A DNA stretch of 55,651 nt from Nocardia brevicatena NBRC 12119 (lineage in GTDB: Bacteria > Actinomycetota > Actinomycetes > Mycobacteriales > Mycobacteriaceae): contig NZ_BAFU01000021.1 in assembly GCF_000308495.1 (NCBI RefSeq), positions 1-55,651 of the forward strand, read 5' to 3'. Made by a program: the position numbers and the translations under genes. Shown here in pieces: positions 15,317 to 24,357 of this stretch (its first letter is position 1; every line of letters starts with the position of its first letter). The notes beneath the pieces were generated by a model. That model searched no databases and had not been told where the DNA came from. It worked only from the letters and a program-made list of their open reading frames with translations.

Positions 15317-15769
15317 ATGACGGACGATCGGATGGCGGATATCTATGCCGCGGTGCGGCTCGGCGGGGTGGATCGAGGGGCGGCGCGGCGGGCGCTGCGC
15401 GCATTGTGGGAGGACATGGGCGAGGGCGGTGGTCCGCTGTATCGCTGCGTGATCGCCCATCATCTGGCGGATGTCCAGGAATCGGCCGAAGAGGCGCTGT
15501 TCTGGGATCGGCAGGCACTCGATTCGGCCTTCATGCCCGGAAATCCGCTCGACGACGGGATTCGCGGATTCCTGCCGTCGCTGTATCTGAGCCTGGCCGA
15601 CAGTCACCGGCTGGTCGGCGATTTCGACTCCGCCCGAATGCAGTTGGCGCTCGCCCGAGGGCATATCGGTGTGCTCCCCAACGATGCCTACCGTCACGTG
15701 ATTCGGACCGGCCTGGAGCACGTGGAGGCCGCGTTGGACGCCGAATCCACGGAACGATTGGCCTGCTGA
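15317..15769 (+). CDS. Hypothetical tetratricopeptide-like protein
   Basis: ATG 15317 (GAGG three bases upstream; ATG 15308 in frame is possible) gives 150 residues, all helical: DIYAAVRLGGVDRGAARRAL, RCVIAHHLADVQESAEEALF, LPSLYLSLADSHRLVGDFDS, ARMQLALARGHIGVLP. The repeated helix pairs resemble TPR or bacterial helical-repeat proteins common in mycolata. No enzyme motif, signal or membrane span is seen. The promoter overlaps a LexA-like dyad, hinting at DNA-damage control. Confidence 0.7.
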   Translation: MTDDRMADIYAAVRLGGVDRGAARRALRALWEDMGEGGGPLYRCVIAHHLADVQESAEEALFWDRQALDSAFMPGNPLDDGIRGFLPSLYLSLADSHRLVGDFDSARMQLALARGHIGVLPNDAYRHVIRTGLEHVEAALDAESTERLAC

Positions 15770-15791
15770 CCGTTTCGCCGAACGGTCGGCG

Positions 15792-15830
15792 CGTGGATCG
15801 GCCGCCCGGCGGGGTGGCGGCCGGTCCACG
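15792..15830 (+). terminator. Strong hairpin after the TPR-like gene
   Basis: CGTGGAtCGGCCGCC pairs with GGCGGCCGgTCCACG with only one internal mismatch, 22 bases after the stop codon. There is no U tract. Confidence 0.6.
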
Positions 15831-15913
15831 CCCGGTCGTCGTTTCCCGCGGAGTTCCGGCGGCCTCGCTCATTTCGCCGCCCGACCCCCTGGACGAACCA
15901 CTACGCTGCGATC

Positions 15914-16867
15914 ATGCGGAAGCTTGGTGTGCTGCTGGTCGTCCTGCTCGGATTGATATTGTTCGCCGGATGCGGAGACAACGACAACGACGGTGAAAAG
16001 GGTTCGAGCGCGGGATGGTCGTCGTACTCCGAGGCGCCCGCCCCGGCCATCGCGCCAGGGCTACGGGAACAGGGCCCGAAACCCGAACAGGACACGGGCG
16101 CACAGACAACCGACCGCAAAGAGGTCGTCACCGGTCAGGTCGACATCACCGCCGGTGACCCGGTGGCGGCCGCCGCCACCGTGGTCGACCGGGTGGAGGA
16201 ACTGAAGGGGAGAGTCGACAGTCGCACCGAACAGCCCGGTACCGACGACGAGGATGCGCGCGCGGAACTGACCGTGCGTATCCCCGCCGACCGCACCGAC
16301 GCGTTCATCGACGGCCTGGAAAGTATCGGCGAACTCACCGAAATCACCACCAACCGCGATGATGTCACCATGCGGTGGCAGGACCTGGACGCCCGGATCG
16401 CCGCCCTGCGCGCCTCGGTCGATCGGCTGCGCGCACTCATGGCGGGCGCAACCAACACCGCCGATCTGATCGCCGCCGAAGAGGCCCTCTCGACCCGGCA
16501 GGGGGAACTCGATAGCCTCACCGGGCAGAAACGCCTGCTCGACGACCAGATCGCGCTGTCCACCCTCACCCTCACCATCACCACCGACGAGGAGGAGGCC
16601 GACGACGGGCCGACCAACTTCTGGGACGGTGTGATCGCCGGATGGAACTCCCTGGTCGACTGGCTGAAGGACGCTGTCGTCTTCGCGGGTACAGCCGTTC
16701 CGTGGCTCGGATTCCTCGCACTGATCGGCGTGATCTGCTGGGGGATCGTGCGATTGGTTCGCCGCCCCGCCCGGACCCGCCCCGCCGTCGACGCGAAAAC
16801 GCCCACCGGGACAGGAGCTACGCATGCCGACAACGGTTCGGGCGACGATCAAGCCGAACAGTCGTAA
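15914..16867 (+). CDS. DUF4349 lipoprotein
   Basis: 317 residues. A lipoprotein signal (LLVVLLGLILFAGCGDN, lipobox Cys20) is followed by a low-complexity linker. The DUF4349 domain follows: VVDRVEELKGRVDSRTEQPG, ELTVRIPADRTDAFIDGLES, then the coiled coil LDARIAALRASVDRLRALMA and LSTRQGELDSLTGQKRLLDD. A C-terminal transmembrane helix AVPWLGFLALIGVICWGIVR has a basic cytoplasmic tail. Function is unknown; the domain resembles periplasmic parts of envelope stress proteins. The end overlaps the DUF167 gene by 44 bases. Confidence 0.85.
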   Translation: MRKLGVLLVVLLGLILFAGCGDNDNDGEKGSSAGWSSYSEAPAPAIAPGLREQGPKPEQDTGAQTTDRKEVVTGQVDITAGDPVAAAATVVDRVEELKGRVDSRTEQPGTDDEDARAELTVRIPADRTDAFIDGLESIGELTEITTNRDDVTMRWQDLDARIAALRASVDRLRALMAGATNTADLIAAEEALSTRQGELDSLTGQKRLLDDQIALSTLTLTITTDEEEADDGPTNFWDGVIAGWNSLVDWLKDAVVFAGTAVPWLGFLALIGVICWGIVRLVRRPARTRPAVDAKTPTGTGATHADNGSGDDQAEQS

Positions 16868-17054
16868 GGGCCCACTGGTCGAAACCCTACCCGACGGCAC
16901 CCTGCGGCTCTACGTCCGCGCACCCGCCGCGGAGGGCAAGGCGAACCGGGCGGCCATCGAGCTGTTGGCCGAGTACTTCGGCATTCCGAAGAGCGCGGTC
17001 CGCTTGGTCGCGGGCGCCACCTCACGACACAAGCGCTTCGATATCGACAACTGA
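16824..17054 (+). CDS. DUF167 (YggU-like) family protein
   Basis: 76 residues from ATG 16824, inside the end of the DUF4349 gene. The family motif RAPAAEGKANRAAIELLAEY and KSAVRLVAGATSRHKRFDI is complete. Solved members are small alpha/beta proteins of unknown role. It is probably translated by coupling to the upstream gene; no separate promoter is visible. Confidence 0.85.
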   Translation: MPTTVRATIKPNSRKGPLVETLPDGTLRLYVRAPAAEGKANRAAIELLAEYFGIPKSAVRLVAGATSRHKRFDIDN

Positions 17055-17116
17055 ACGGACGCGCCGACACGCGGGTCGCGTACCAGGCGGGCGCGGGCGG
17101 TGTTCGGTGCGGGGGC

Positions 17117-17581
17117 TCAGACCGCCCCGGCGAAGCCGTGCTGCCGCCACGCCTCGTAGATCGCGACCGCGGCCGAATTGGCCAGATTCATCGAACGCCG
17201 TCCCGGCAGCATCGGGATACGCACCCGGTCGGTGATGTGCTCGTCGGCGAGCACATCCTCGGGAAGCCCGCTGGGTTCGGTGCCGAATAGCAGCACATCC
17301 CCCGACCGATACTCGATATCGGTGTATCGGGTCGTGGCCTTGGTAGTGAACGCGTACACCCGCTCCGGCCGTAACGCCGCCCACGCCGCCGCCAGATTTG
17401 GATGCACCGTCACCTTCGCGAGGTCGTGGTAGTCCAATCCGGCGCGGCGCAGTTTCGGCTCCGACAGGTCGAACCCCAACGGCTCGACCAGGTGCAGTTC
17501 GCACCCGGTGCCGGCGGAGAGCCGGATGGCGTTACCGGTGTTGGGCGGGATGCACGGCTCGTGGAACATCAATCGGAACAC
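17117..17581 (-). CDS. trmL: tRNA (cytidine(34)-2'-O)-methyltransferase (SPOUT, TrmL type)
   Basis: The chosen start is GTG 17581 (ATG 17569 possible); 154 residues. SPOUT motifs are visible: FHEPCIPPNTGNAIRLSAGT, LHLVEPLGFDLSEPKLRRAG, DYHDLAKVTVHPNL, the knot region VLLFGTEPSGLPEDVLADEH and RIPMLPGRRSMNLANSAAVA. The enzyme methylates the wobble ribose of leucine tRNAs using SAM. It matches the usual length of about 155. The frame extends further upstream, but without a ribosome site or family similarity. Confidence 0.88.
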   Translation of the reverse strand: MFRLMFHEPCIPPNTGNAIRLSAGTGCELHLVEPLGFDLSEPKLRRAGLDYHDLAKVTVHPNLAAAWAALRPERVYAFTTKATTRYTDIEYRSGDVLLFGTEPSGLPEDVLADEHITDRVRIPMLPGRRSMNLANSAAVAIYEAWRQHGFAGAV

Positions 17582-17702
17582 AGCCGACCAGTCAACCAGG
17601 CGGTTGCGGTTGTTCGATGACCGAGCCGGTCGGCCGGGCAACAAGTGCCGATCCCGGAACGGGGGCTGCTCGCCGCCGTCCTCGTCTGGAAGAATCGCGG
17701 CC

Positions 17703-18014
17703 GTGAGCGACGCGGAGACCATCAGCACCAGTACCCGGGCAGCGCGGTTCCTGCGCTGTCATCTGCCGATGGTCGTGGTGGCGCTGGTGATCACGGTCGC
17801 GGTCGCCTTCGTCGTCTGGGACCGCTGGCGGCGCGGCGCGCTGTTCTTCGGGGGCGCGACGCTGCTGGCGGCGATGTTCCGGTTGTGCCTGCCGACGGAA
17901 CGGGTCGGGCTGCTCGCGGTGCGGAGCAAACGGTTCGATGTCGGGGCCCTCGCACTGCTCGGTAGTGCCATCGTGTTCATTGCCGTGACCATCAACACCC
18001 TCGGGGTGATATGA
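17703..18014 (+). CDS. DUF3017 membrane protein
   Basis: GTG 17703; 103 residues. Three hydrophobic segments are seen: MVVVALVITVAVAFVVW, ALFFGGATLLAAMFRLCL and GALALLGSAIVFIAVTI. Between the second and third lies the RTERVGLLAVRSKRFDV-like loop (here PTERVGLLAVRSKRFDV) that defines DUF3017. In mycolata this gene commonly lies beside metX, as here. No biochemical function is known. Confidence 0.85.
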   Translation: MSDAETISTSTRAARFLRCHLPMVVVALVITVAVAFVVWDRWRRGALFFGGATLLAAMFRLCLPTERVGLLAVRSKRFDVGALALLGSAIVFIAVTINTLGVI

Positions 18015-18027
18015 CCGGGCGGGGCGG

Positions 18028-19170
18028 TCAGCGGTTGGTGCGGGCCAGGTTCATGGTCTGGACCAGCAGTTTGGAGATCGCCGCCGCCTCGGTGAGGAAA
18101 CCGTCGTGACCGTCGATCGAGTGGATGACCTCGAGGCCCTGGCAGCCGGGCAGTCCGTCGGCGAGTTCCTGCTGGGTGTACAACGGGTACAGACGGTCCG
18201 AATCGACGCCGCCGACGAGGCACGGCACCGGTGTCGCGGCGAGGGCGGCCGCGACACCACCGCGTCCCCGGCCGACATCGTGTCGGTTCATCGCCTCGCT
18301 GAGCAGGACATACGTCCCCGGGTCGAAGCGTTTGCCGAGTTTGGCGGCCTGATGGTCCAGATAGCTCTGGACGGCGTACCGTCCGCCGTCCCAAGGGCTC
18401 TCGCCGTCCTGCGGGCGGTTGGCGAACCGCTGTTCCAGTTCCGTCTCGGTGCGGTAGGTCAGATGCGCGATACGGCGGGCGATGCCCATACCCGTCAGGG
18501 GAGCGCGGCCGGTGCCGTGGTAGTCGCCGCCCTGCCAGTCGGGGTCACTGGTGATGGCGGCGATCTGGGTGGTCTGGGTGCCGATCTGGTCGGCGGTGGC
18601 GCGTGGGCCCACCGCGAGGATCAGGGCCGCGGCCACTCGTCGGGGGGCGCCGACCATCCATTCCAGGACCCGCATACCGCCCATCGATCCGCCGACCACC
18701 GCGGCCAACCGTTCGATACCGAACAGATCCAGCAGCTTCGCCTCGGCACTCACCTGGTCGCGGATGGAGATCCACGGGAAGCGGGAGCCCCAGGGCCGAC
18801 CGTCGGGCGCGAGCGAGGAGGGGCCGGTGCTGCCCTGACAGCCGCCCAGCACATTGGCCGCGACAACGCACCATTCATCGGTGTCCAGCGGGGCGCCCGG
18901 GCCGACCATGCCGTTCCACCAGCCGGGCAGCGGGTGATGATCGTCCGGTTCGCCCACCACGTGGGAGTCCCCGGTGAGGGCGTGTTCGACCAGCACCACA
19001 TTGTCCAGACGGGGGGACAGCTCACCCCAGCGCTGAACCGCCAGATGCACATCGGGAACGACCGCTCCGCTCTCCAGCACGATGTTCCCGATGCCGACTA
19101 TGCCGAGTCGCCCGTCCGGTGGCGGCAACTGCGCCGGACGGGTGGTACTCCATTCCGACCTCACCGTCAC
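18028..19170 (-). CDS. metX: Homoserine O-acetyltransferase
   Basis: GTG 19170; 380 residues, the normal length. Alpha/beta-hydrolase fold with nucleophile Ser in [17 protein letters not shown], Asp in [17 protein letters not shown], His in [11 protein letters not shown], and the family motif [17 protein letters not shown]. It acetylates homoserine with acetyl-CoA in methionine synthesis. No Shine-Dalgarno precedes its GTG; a nine-codon frame ends four bases upstream, so translation is probably coupled. A SAM-IV riboswitch sits in the leader. metY, which usually precedes metX next to icd in relatives, is not present here. Confidence 0.95.
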   Translation of the reverse strand: MTVRSEWSTTRPAQLPPPDGRLGIVGIGNIVLESGAVVPDVHLAVQRWGELSPRLDNVVLVEHALTGDSHVVGEPDDHHPLPGWWNGMVGPGAPLDTDEWCVVAANVLGGCQGSTGPSSLAPDGRPWGSRFPWISIRDQVSAEAKLLDLFGIERLAAVVGGSMGGMRVLEWMVGAPRRVAAALILAVGPRATADQIGTQTTQIAAITSDPDWQGGDYHGTGRAPLTGMGIARRIAHLTYRTETELEQRFANRPQDGESPWDGGRYAVQSYLDHQAAKLGKRFDPGTYVLLSEAMNRHDVGRGRGGVAAALAATPVPCLVGGVDSDRLYPLYTQQELADGLPGCQGLEVIHSIDGHDGFLTEAAAISKLLVQTMNLARTNR

Positions 19171-19174
19171 GAGG

Positions 19175-19204
19175 CTATTTCGATACGAATGACGGACAAC
19201 ACAT
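19175..19204 (-). CDS. Nine-residue leader peptide with tandem cysteines
   Basis: ATG 19204 follows a very strong GAGGAGG nine bases upstream and encodes MCCPSFVSK, stop, then four bases to the metX GTG, which has no ribosome site of its own. The arrangement suits translational coupling or a cysteine-sensing upstream frame of the type described in mycobacteria. Alternatively it is the stump of a deleted metY. Its expression is untested. Confidence 0.45.
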   Translation of the reverse strand: MCCPSFVSK

Positions 19205-19249
19205 TCCTCGGGACCTCCTCGTGCTGCGCTTGCTCCCGGCTCTCGGGAA

Positions 19250-19335
19250 CCCGGTCATCACCCGGAGCACCCCACCGCAGCTGGAGGGTTGCCGGCCAGC
19301 GAGCCGGGGCTTCGCGCTGGCGCTCATGACCTGAG
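19250..19335 (-). promoter_or_regulatory. SAM-IV riboswitch
   Basis: Read on the minus strand, GGTCATGAGCGCCAGCG opens and GGGTGATGACC closes a P1 stem. Between them lie the conserved GCTGGCCGGCAACCCTCC and GCGGTGGGGTGCTCCGGG. This matches the SAM-IV class of actinobacteria, which senses S-adenosylmethionine and turns methionine-synthesis genes off. It lies about 45 bases before the leader frame and metX. A CCGGGTTCCC/GGGAGC region behind it may be the expression platform. Confidence 0.85.
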
Positions 19336-19594
19336 TCCACATGGTAACCGCGAGACCCGGCGGATCGAAATCATGGTTATCGACCGCGGGAAAACGGTGT
19401 GGTAAGGATCACCGTGGGGGGCCGGCCATGCTGTGATGGTCCGATCAGCAGTACGCTCGTCTTGTTACCACTACCCGCCCCTCGGACCGACGTGGGGCGG
19501 TATACGTTTGTCGTTGAACAGCTGGGGTCCGCTCACAAGCGTGTTCGCCTGGCCGTGCAATGAGGGCACACATCCTAGGAGGACACGAAGATCC

Positions 19595-20812
19595 ATGTCC
19601 AAAATCAAGGTTGAAGGTTCCGTCGTAGAACTCGACGGCGACGAGATGACCCGGATCATCTGGCAGTTCATCAAGGACAAGTTGATCCACCCGTACCTCG
19701 ACGTGAACCTCGAATACTACGACCTCGGCATCGAGTACCGCGACAAAACCGACGACCAGGTCACCATCGACGCCGCCAACGCCATCAAACAGCACGGTGT
19801 CGGTGTGAAATGTGCCACTATCACCCCGGATGAGGCCCGGGTGAAGGAGTTCGGTCTCAAGAAGATGTGGCGGTCGCCCAACGGCACCATCCGCAATATC
19901 CTCGGCGGCACGATCTTCCGTGCGCCGATCATCATCTCCAATATTCCGCGCCTGGTTCCGGGCTGGACCAAGCCGATCATCATCGGCCGCCACGCCTTCG
20001 GTGACCAGTACCGCGCCACCGACTTCAAGGTGTTCCAGGGCGGCACCGTCACGCTGACCTTCACCCCGGACGACGGCAGTGAGCCGATCGTGCACGAAGT
20101 TGTGCAGATGCCGGAGGACGGTGGCGTCCTCATGGGTATGTACAACTTCAAGAAGTCCATCGAGGATTTCGCGCGGGCCTCGCTCAACTACGGCCTGCAG
20201 CAGAACTACCCGGTGTACATGTCGACGAAGAACACCATCCTGAAGGCCTACGACGGCATGTTCAAGGACACCTTCCAGGAGATCTTCGACTCCGAGTTCA
20301 AGAGCCAGTTCGACGCCGCGGGCCTCACCTACGAGCACCGGTTGATCGACGATATGGTCGCCTCCTCCATGAAGTGGGAGGGCGGCTATGTGTGGGCCTG
20401 CAAGAACTACGATGGCGATGTCCAGTCCGACACCGTCGCACAGGGTTTCGGTTCGCTCGGCCTGATGACCTCGGTGCTGCTGACCCCGGACGGCAAGACC
20501 TGCGAGGCAGAGGCCGCGCACGGCACCGTCACCCGGCACTACCGCCAGCACCAGCAGGGCAAGCCGACCTCCACCAACCCGATCGCGTCGATCTTCGCCT
20601 GGACCCGCGGCCTCGAACACCGCGGCAAACTGGACAACACCCCCGAGGTGATCGGCTTCGCGCAGACCCTCGAGGATGTCGTCATCAAGACCGTCGAGGG
20701 CGGTCAGATGACCAAGGACCTCGCGCTGCTCGTCGGCGGAGACCAGGGCTACCTGACCACCGAGGAGTTCCTCGCGGCGCTCGACGCCAACCTGGCCCGC
20801 GCCCTGCGCTGA
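19595..20812 (+). CDS. icd: NADP-dependent isocitrate dehydrogenase (eukaryote-like homodimeric type)
   Basis: ATG 19595 with TAGGAGG upstream; 405 residues. It opens [20 protein letters not shown], followed by the substrate motif [40 protein letters not shown], the metal-binding [20 protein letters not shown] and the NADP motif [20 protein letters not shown]. It converts isocitrate to 2-oxoglutarate with CO2 and NADPH release in the TCA cycle. The gene ends in a near-perfect terminator. Confidence 0.96.
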   Translation: MSKIKVEGSVVELDGDEMTRIIWQFIKDKLIHPYLDVNLEYYDLGIEYRDKTDDQVTIDAANAIKQHGVGVKCATITPDEARVKEFGLKKMWRSPNGTIRNILGGTIFRAPIIISNIPRLVPGWTKPIIIGRHAFGDQYRATDFKVFQGGTVTLTFTPDDGSEPIVHEVVQMPEDGGVLMGMYNFKKSIEDFARASLNYGLQQNYPVYMSTKNTILKAYDGMFKDTFQEIFDSEFKSQFDAAGLTYEHRLIDDMVASSMKWEGGYVWACKNYDGDVQSDTVAQGFGSLGLMTSVLLTPDGKTCEAEAAHGTVTRHYRQHQQGKPTSTNPIASIFAWTRGLEHRGKLDNTPEVIGFAQTLEDVVIKTVEGGQMTKDLALLVGGDQGYLTTEEFLAALDANLARALR

Positions 20813-20824
20813 CCGGGTCCCCTT

Positions 20825-20871
20825 CGAAGACCGGGCACCCGCGGGTATCGCGGGTGCCCGAGGTGTCTTCG
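20825..20871. terminator. Bidirectional terminator between icd and the imine-reductase-like gene
   Basis: CGGGCACCCGCG and CGCGGGTGCCCG flank GGTAT; the outer GAAGAC and GTCTTC extend the pairing with an internal bulge. It lies between convergent genes and can serve both. Confidence 0.85.
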
Positions 20872-20887
20872 GACCCGAACCGCCGGG

Positions 20888-21805
20888 CTAGTCCGCGTCG
20901 GTGGGCACCCGGGCGGGCCGCAGGCCGGTGACCGCACGGGTGAAACTGTCCCCGCCGTGGCCGTGCTCCACCTGACGGTCGAACAGTCGTTGCAGAGGGT
21001 CGAGCAATTCGGTCGACACCCCTTGACCGCGGCTCGCCGTCCGGATGTTCTCCAACCCGGTCGCGTTGACCGACAAGTCCGAGAAATGCACGGGGAAATC
21101 CCCCGAATCGATCTCGTCGGCCATGATCGGCAACAGGTCGAGCACCGAGCGCAGCCACGGGCCCAGATAGTTCTCCGTGAACGCGCCGGTGGTGGTGTCT
21201 TCGCCGGCAACCATGGCGACGGCTTGGAAGAACCCGCCGAACAACCCGTACATTCCGGCGAGGACCGCCATATCGTGCAGGGCCGCCAGGCCGGCGTCCG
21301 CACCGAGATATCTCGCGGTCCCGAGTTCGGCGAGCGTCGATTCCCGCCTGCGACGGGCCTCGGGGGAACCGCTGTACATGATCAGCGCCTCCGGTGTCGC
21401 CAGTGTCTGCGGTACGGCGAGCATGGCGCCGTCGAGGAAATGGCCGCCCGATGCGGCGATCCGCTCGGCGAGTGCGCGCGCCTCGTCCGGTCGCCCCGTC
21501 GCGACATTGAGGATGTCCTTGCCGCGTAGTGGCGAGTCGCCGTCCGACCGGCGGGTGTCGAGTTCGGCGAGCAACCGGGCCGTCGAGGCGGTATCGGCCG
21601 CGGCGAACACGACCAACTCTCCGGCGGTCACGGCGTCGACGGCGGTGTCGGCGGCCGTAGCGCCCTGCGCGGTGAGTCGGTCGATTTTGCCGGGAGAGCG
21701 GTTCCAGACGGTGGTCCGGTGGCCGTTGCGCAGGAAGGTCTCGGCGATCACCGAGCCCATGCGGCCCAGGCCGAGCACGCTCACCGATGTGCTGTCGTGG
21801 TTCAT
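20888..21805 (-). CDS. NADPH-dependent imine reductase/beta-hydroxyacid dehydrogenase-like protein
   Basis: 305 residues. The Rossmann start VSVLGLGRMGSVIAETFLRN is followed by GHRTTVWNRSPGKIDRLTAQ, an NADP-preferring Arg/Ser pattern. The second domain reads DGAMLAVPQTLATPEALIMY and the helical C-terminal domain DMAVLAGMYGLFGGFFQAVA. The catalytic lysine of true hydroxyacid dehydrogenases is replaced, as in imine reductases. It is divergent from an AraC/GlxA regulator, which is a common pairing. Substrate unknown. Confidence 0.8.
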   Translation of the reverse strand: MNHDSTSVSVLGLGRMGSVIAETFLRNGHRTTVWNRSPGKIDRLTAQGATAADTAVDAVTAGELVVFAAADTASTARLLAELDTRRSDGDSPLRGKDILNVATGRPDEARALAERIAASGGHFLDGAMLAVPQTLATPEALIMYSGSPEARRRRESTLAELGTARYLGADAGLAALHDMAVLAGMYGLFGGFFQAVAMVAGEDTTTGAFTENYLGPWLRSVLDLLPIMADEIDSGDFPVHFSDLSVNATGLENIRTASRGQGVSTELLDPLQRLFDRQVEHGHGGDSFTRAVTGLRPARVPTDAD

Positions 21806-21932
21806 CGTTACTCCGTTGGTCGGGTGGTGTGTCGGTCCGGGCGCCCGAGGACCAGTCTGCGTCGTTCCCGCCGCGGAATGTGAGTGTCAGAACCGCCACC
21901 GACCGAACGATTCCTGCCATAAGCTGGCGATC

Positions 21933-22934
21933 ATGTCCGCTCATACCGTCGCACTGGCCGTCTCGTCCGGACAGTTGCATCCATGGGACCTGTACGAACT
22001 CGGTGTGGTGGTGTCGATCTTCGGAACCCCGCAGCCGGACCTGTCCGAGACCTGGTACGACCTGAAGGTTTGCTCGGTGCGGTCGCGTCCGCGCACCCAA
22101 GAGCTGGGTTTCGGTACCTTCCTGCGTGCCGAGTACGGCCGTGACGCACTGCTGTCCGCCGACACCGTGATCGTTCCATCGGTGGCGCACAACTACCTCA
22201 CCGCGGATCACGACCTACCCGCCGAACTGCTCGAGGCGCTGGCCGCCGCACATGCCGGCGGCGCGCGCATGGTGGCGTTGTGCGACGGAATCTTCGCGCT
22301 CGCCGCCGCGGGTGTGCTCGCCGGCCGCCGGGTCACCGCACACTGGGAGCACGCCGCCGCGCTGGCCGCCCGCTTTCCCGATATCACGGTGGACGATTCG
22401 CTGCTCTGCCTGGACGATGGCGATGTGCTCACCAGCGCGGGGATGACCGCCGCCGTGGACCTGTGCCTACACCTGGTCCGCTGCGATCTGGGTGCGACGG
22501 TCGCCAACCGGCTGGCCCGGCGCATGGTGATCCCACCGCACCGCTCCGGAGGACAGGCGCAGTTCGTCGAGCGAGCGGTGCCGGCCCGGCCCGAGGACGA
22601 TCTCGGCCCGGTACTGCAATGGGCCCTCGCCCACCTCGACCGTCCGATCACCGTGGACACCCTGGCCGCGCGGGCGAATATGAGCGCCCGCACACTGCAT
22701 CGGCGGCTCCAGCAGACCGTCGGGCTCACGCCCATGCAGTGGTTGCTGAACCAGCGCATTGCCCATGCGCAGTCCCTGCTGGAGGAAACGGATTTCGGGG
22801 TCGATCGGATCGCCCGAATGTCGGGCCTGGGCACGGCGACGAACCTGCGGCGGCATTTCGCCACGGTCGTCGGCGTCGCGCCGGCCGAGTACCGCCGCAC
22901 CTTTCGCCGTCGCGAATCGCATCCCGCGGCGTGA
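21933..22934 (+). CDS. GlxA-type AraC-family transcriptional regulator
   Basis: ATG 21933; 333 residues. A DJ-1/PfpI-like N-terminal domain (VALAVSSGQLHPWDLYELGV; MVALCDGIFALAAAGVLAGR, with Cys at the nucleophile-elbow position) leads to the AraC double helix-turn-helix: ITVDTLAARANMSARTLHRR and FGVDRIARMSGLGTATNLRR, with HFATVVGVAPAEYRRTF. It is transcribed away from the imine-reductase-like gene, the likely target. Confidence 0.88.
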   Translation: MSAHTVALAVSSGQLHPWDLYELGVVVSIFGTPQPDLSETWYDLKVCSVRSRPRTQELGFGTFLRAEYGRDALLSADTVIVPSVAHNYLTADHDLPAELLEALAAAHAGGARMVALCDGIFALAAAGVLAGRRVTAHWEHAAALAARFPDITVDDSLLCLDDGDVLTSAGMTAAVDLCLHLVRCDLGATVANRLARRMVIPPHRSGGQAQFVERAVPARPEDDLGPVLQWALAHLDRPITVDTLAARANMSARTLHRRLQQTVGLTPMQWLLNQRIAHAQSLLEETDFGVDRIARMSGLGTATNLRRHFATVVGVAPAEYRRTFRRRESHPAA

Positions 22935-23090
22935 CGGCGGGTGCCCGCTTATCGGGAGACTTTCCCCGCTCCGCCACAGACCGGCCGCCCGGCCGGCAGG
23001 CTGTCGTTGTATCGGTCGCCATAACCGGCGGGCCGGCCCGGGGCCGTCCGGACATGCGGGCGGTGCACGGTGATATGGAGGAGGACGTTG

Positions 23091-24317
23091 ATGTTCGAAT
23101 GGTCCGAGACCGATCTGATGGTCCGCGACGCGGTACGCGGGTTCGTCGACAAAGAGGTGCGGCCGAACCTCGACGCGCTCGACAGCGGTGAGATGCAGCC
23201 GTATCCGATCCTGCGGAAATTGTTCTCGGACTTCGGGATCGCGGCCATGAACGAGGACGCCGTCGAGAAGTCGCTGGCCGCCAAGCGGGCCGGTGAGCGC
23301 GGTGGGGATTCCGGCGGCAACCCGCTCGGCGGTCAACAGTCGATGATGGCCGTGCTGATCGGGGAACTGTCCGGAGTGTGTCTGGGCATGGTCAGCGCGA
23401 TGGGGGTGAGCCTCGGGCTCGGCGCGGCCACCATTATGTCGCGGGGCACCCTGGCCCAGCAGGAGCACTGGGTCCCCGATATCGTCAGCCTGCGCAAGAT
23501 CGCCTGCTGGGCGATCACCGAACCCGATTCCGGATCGGACGCGTTCGGCGGGATGAAGACCTCGGTCCGGCGTGACGGCGACGGCTACATCCTCAACGGT
23601 CAGAAGACCTTCATCACCAATGGCCCGTTCGCTGACATCCTGGTCGTCTACGCCAAGCTCGACGAGGGCGACGGGACACCGCCCCGCGACCGCAAGGTCC
23701 TCACCTTCGTGCTCGAGAAGGGAATGGAGGGCCTCACCCAGGGCAAGCCGTTCAAAAAGATGGGTTTGCACGCCTCACCCACCGGGGAGTTGTTCTTCGA
23801 CGATGTCCGGCTCGGCCGCGAGCACCTACTCGGTGAGACCGAGGACCACTCCGGCGGTGACGGTCGGGAGAGCGCCCGTGCGAGCTTCGTCGCCGAACGG
23901 GTCGGGGTGGCGTTCATGGCGCTGGGGATCATCGAGGAATGCCGCCGGCTGTGTATCGACTACGCGCGCCACCGGAAACTATGGGGCCAGGAGATCGGCA
24001 GATTCCAACTCGTCCAGCTCAAACTGGCGAAGATGGAGATCGCGCGGATCAATGTGCAGAACATGGTGTTCACCATTCTCGAACGCGGCCGCGCCGGAAA
24101 ACCGCTGAGCCTGGCCGAGGCGTCGGCGATGAAACTGTACAGTTCCGAAACCGCCACCGAGGTCGCCATGGAAGCCGTACAACTGTTCGGCGGGAACGGG
24201 TATATGGCCGAATACCGTGTCGAGCAGTTGGCCCGCGACGCCAAATCCCTGATGATCTACGCGGGTAGCAACGAGATCCAGGTGACCCACGTCGCGAAGG
24301 GGCTGCTCGGCGCGTAG
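23091..24317 (+). CDS. Acyl-CoA dehydrogenase
   Basis: ATG 23091 behind GGAGGAGG; 408 residues. FAD/acyl-CoA motifs: KIACWAITEPDSGSDAFGGM, LNGQKTFITNGPFADILVVY, and QLFGGNGYMAEYRVEQLARD ending in MIYAGSNEIQVTHVAKGLLG. The position of the catalytic carboxylate in the IYAGSNEIQ loop is kept. It oxidises an acyl-CoA at the alpha-beta bond; chain specificity cannot be told. It stands alone, with its own terminator. Confidence 0.92.
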   Translation: MFEWSETDLMVRDAVRGFVDKEVRPNLDALDSGEMQPYPILRKLFSDFGIAAMNEDAVEKSLAAKRAGERGGDSGGNPLGGQQSMMAVLIGELSGVCLGMVSAMGVSLGLGAATIMSRGTLAQQEHWVPDIVSLRKIACWAITEPDSGSDAFGGMKTSVRRDGDGYILNGQKTFITNGPFADILVVYAKLDEGDGTPPRDRKVLTFVLEKGMEGLTQGKPFKKMGLHASPTGELFFDDVRLGREHLLGETEDHSGGDGRESARASFVAERVGVAFMALGIIEECRRLCIDYARHRKLWGQEIGRFQLVQLKLAKMEIARINVQNMVFTILERGRAGKPLSLAEASAMKLYSSETATEVAMEAVQLFGGNGYMAEYRVEQLARDAKSLMIYAGSNEIQVTHVAKGLLGA

Positions 24318-24325
24318 GGCTCGGT

Positions 24326-24354
24326 GGGGGACGGGGCACGCAAACCCATCCCCC
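24326..24354. terminator. Short hairpin between convergent genes
   Basis: GGGGGA at 24326-24331 pairs with TCCCCC at 24349-24354 between the acyl-CoA dehydrogenase and the convergent hydrolase. Confidence 0.4.
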
Positions 24355-24357
24355 GGG

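Noticed and set aside
19445-20620. 391-codon minus-strand frame antisense to icd
   Set aside because: Antisense shadow of isocitrate dehydrogenase with Val/Asp/Gly repeats and no family pattern.
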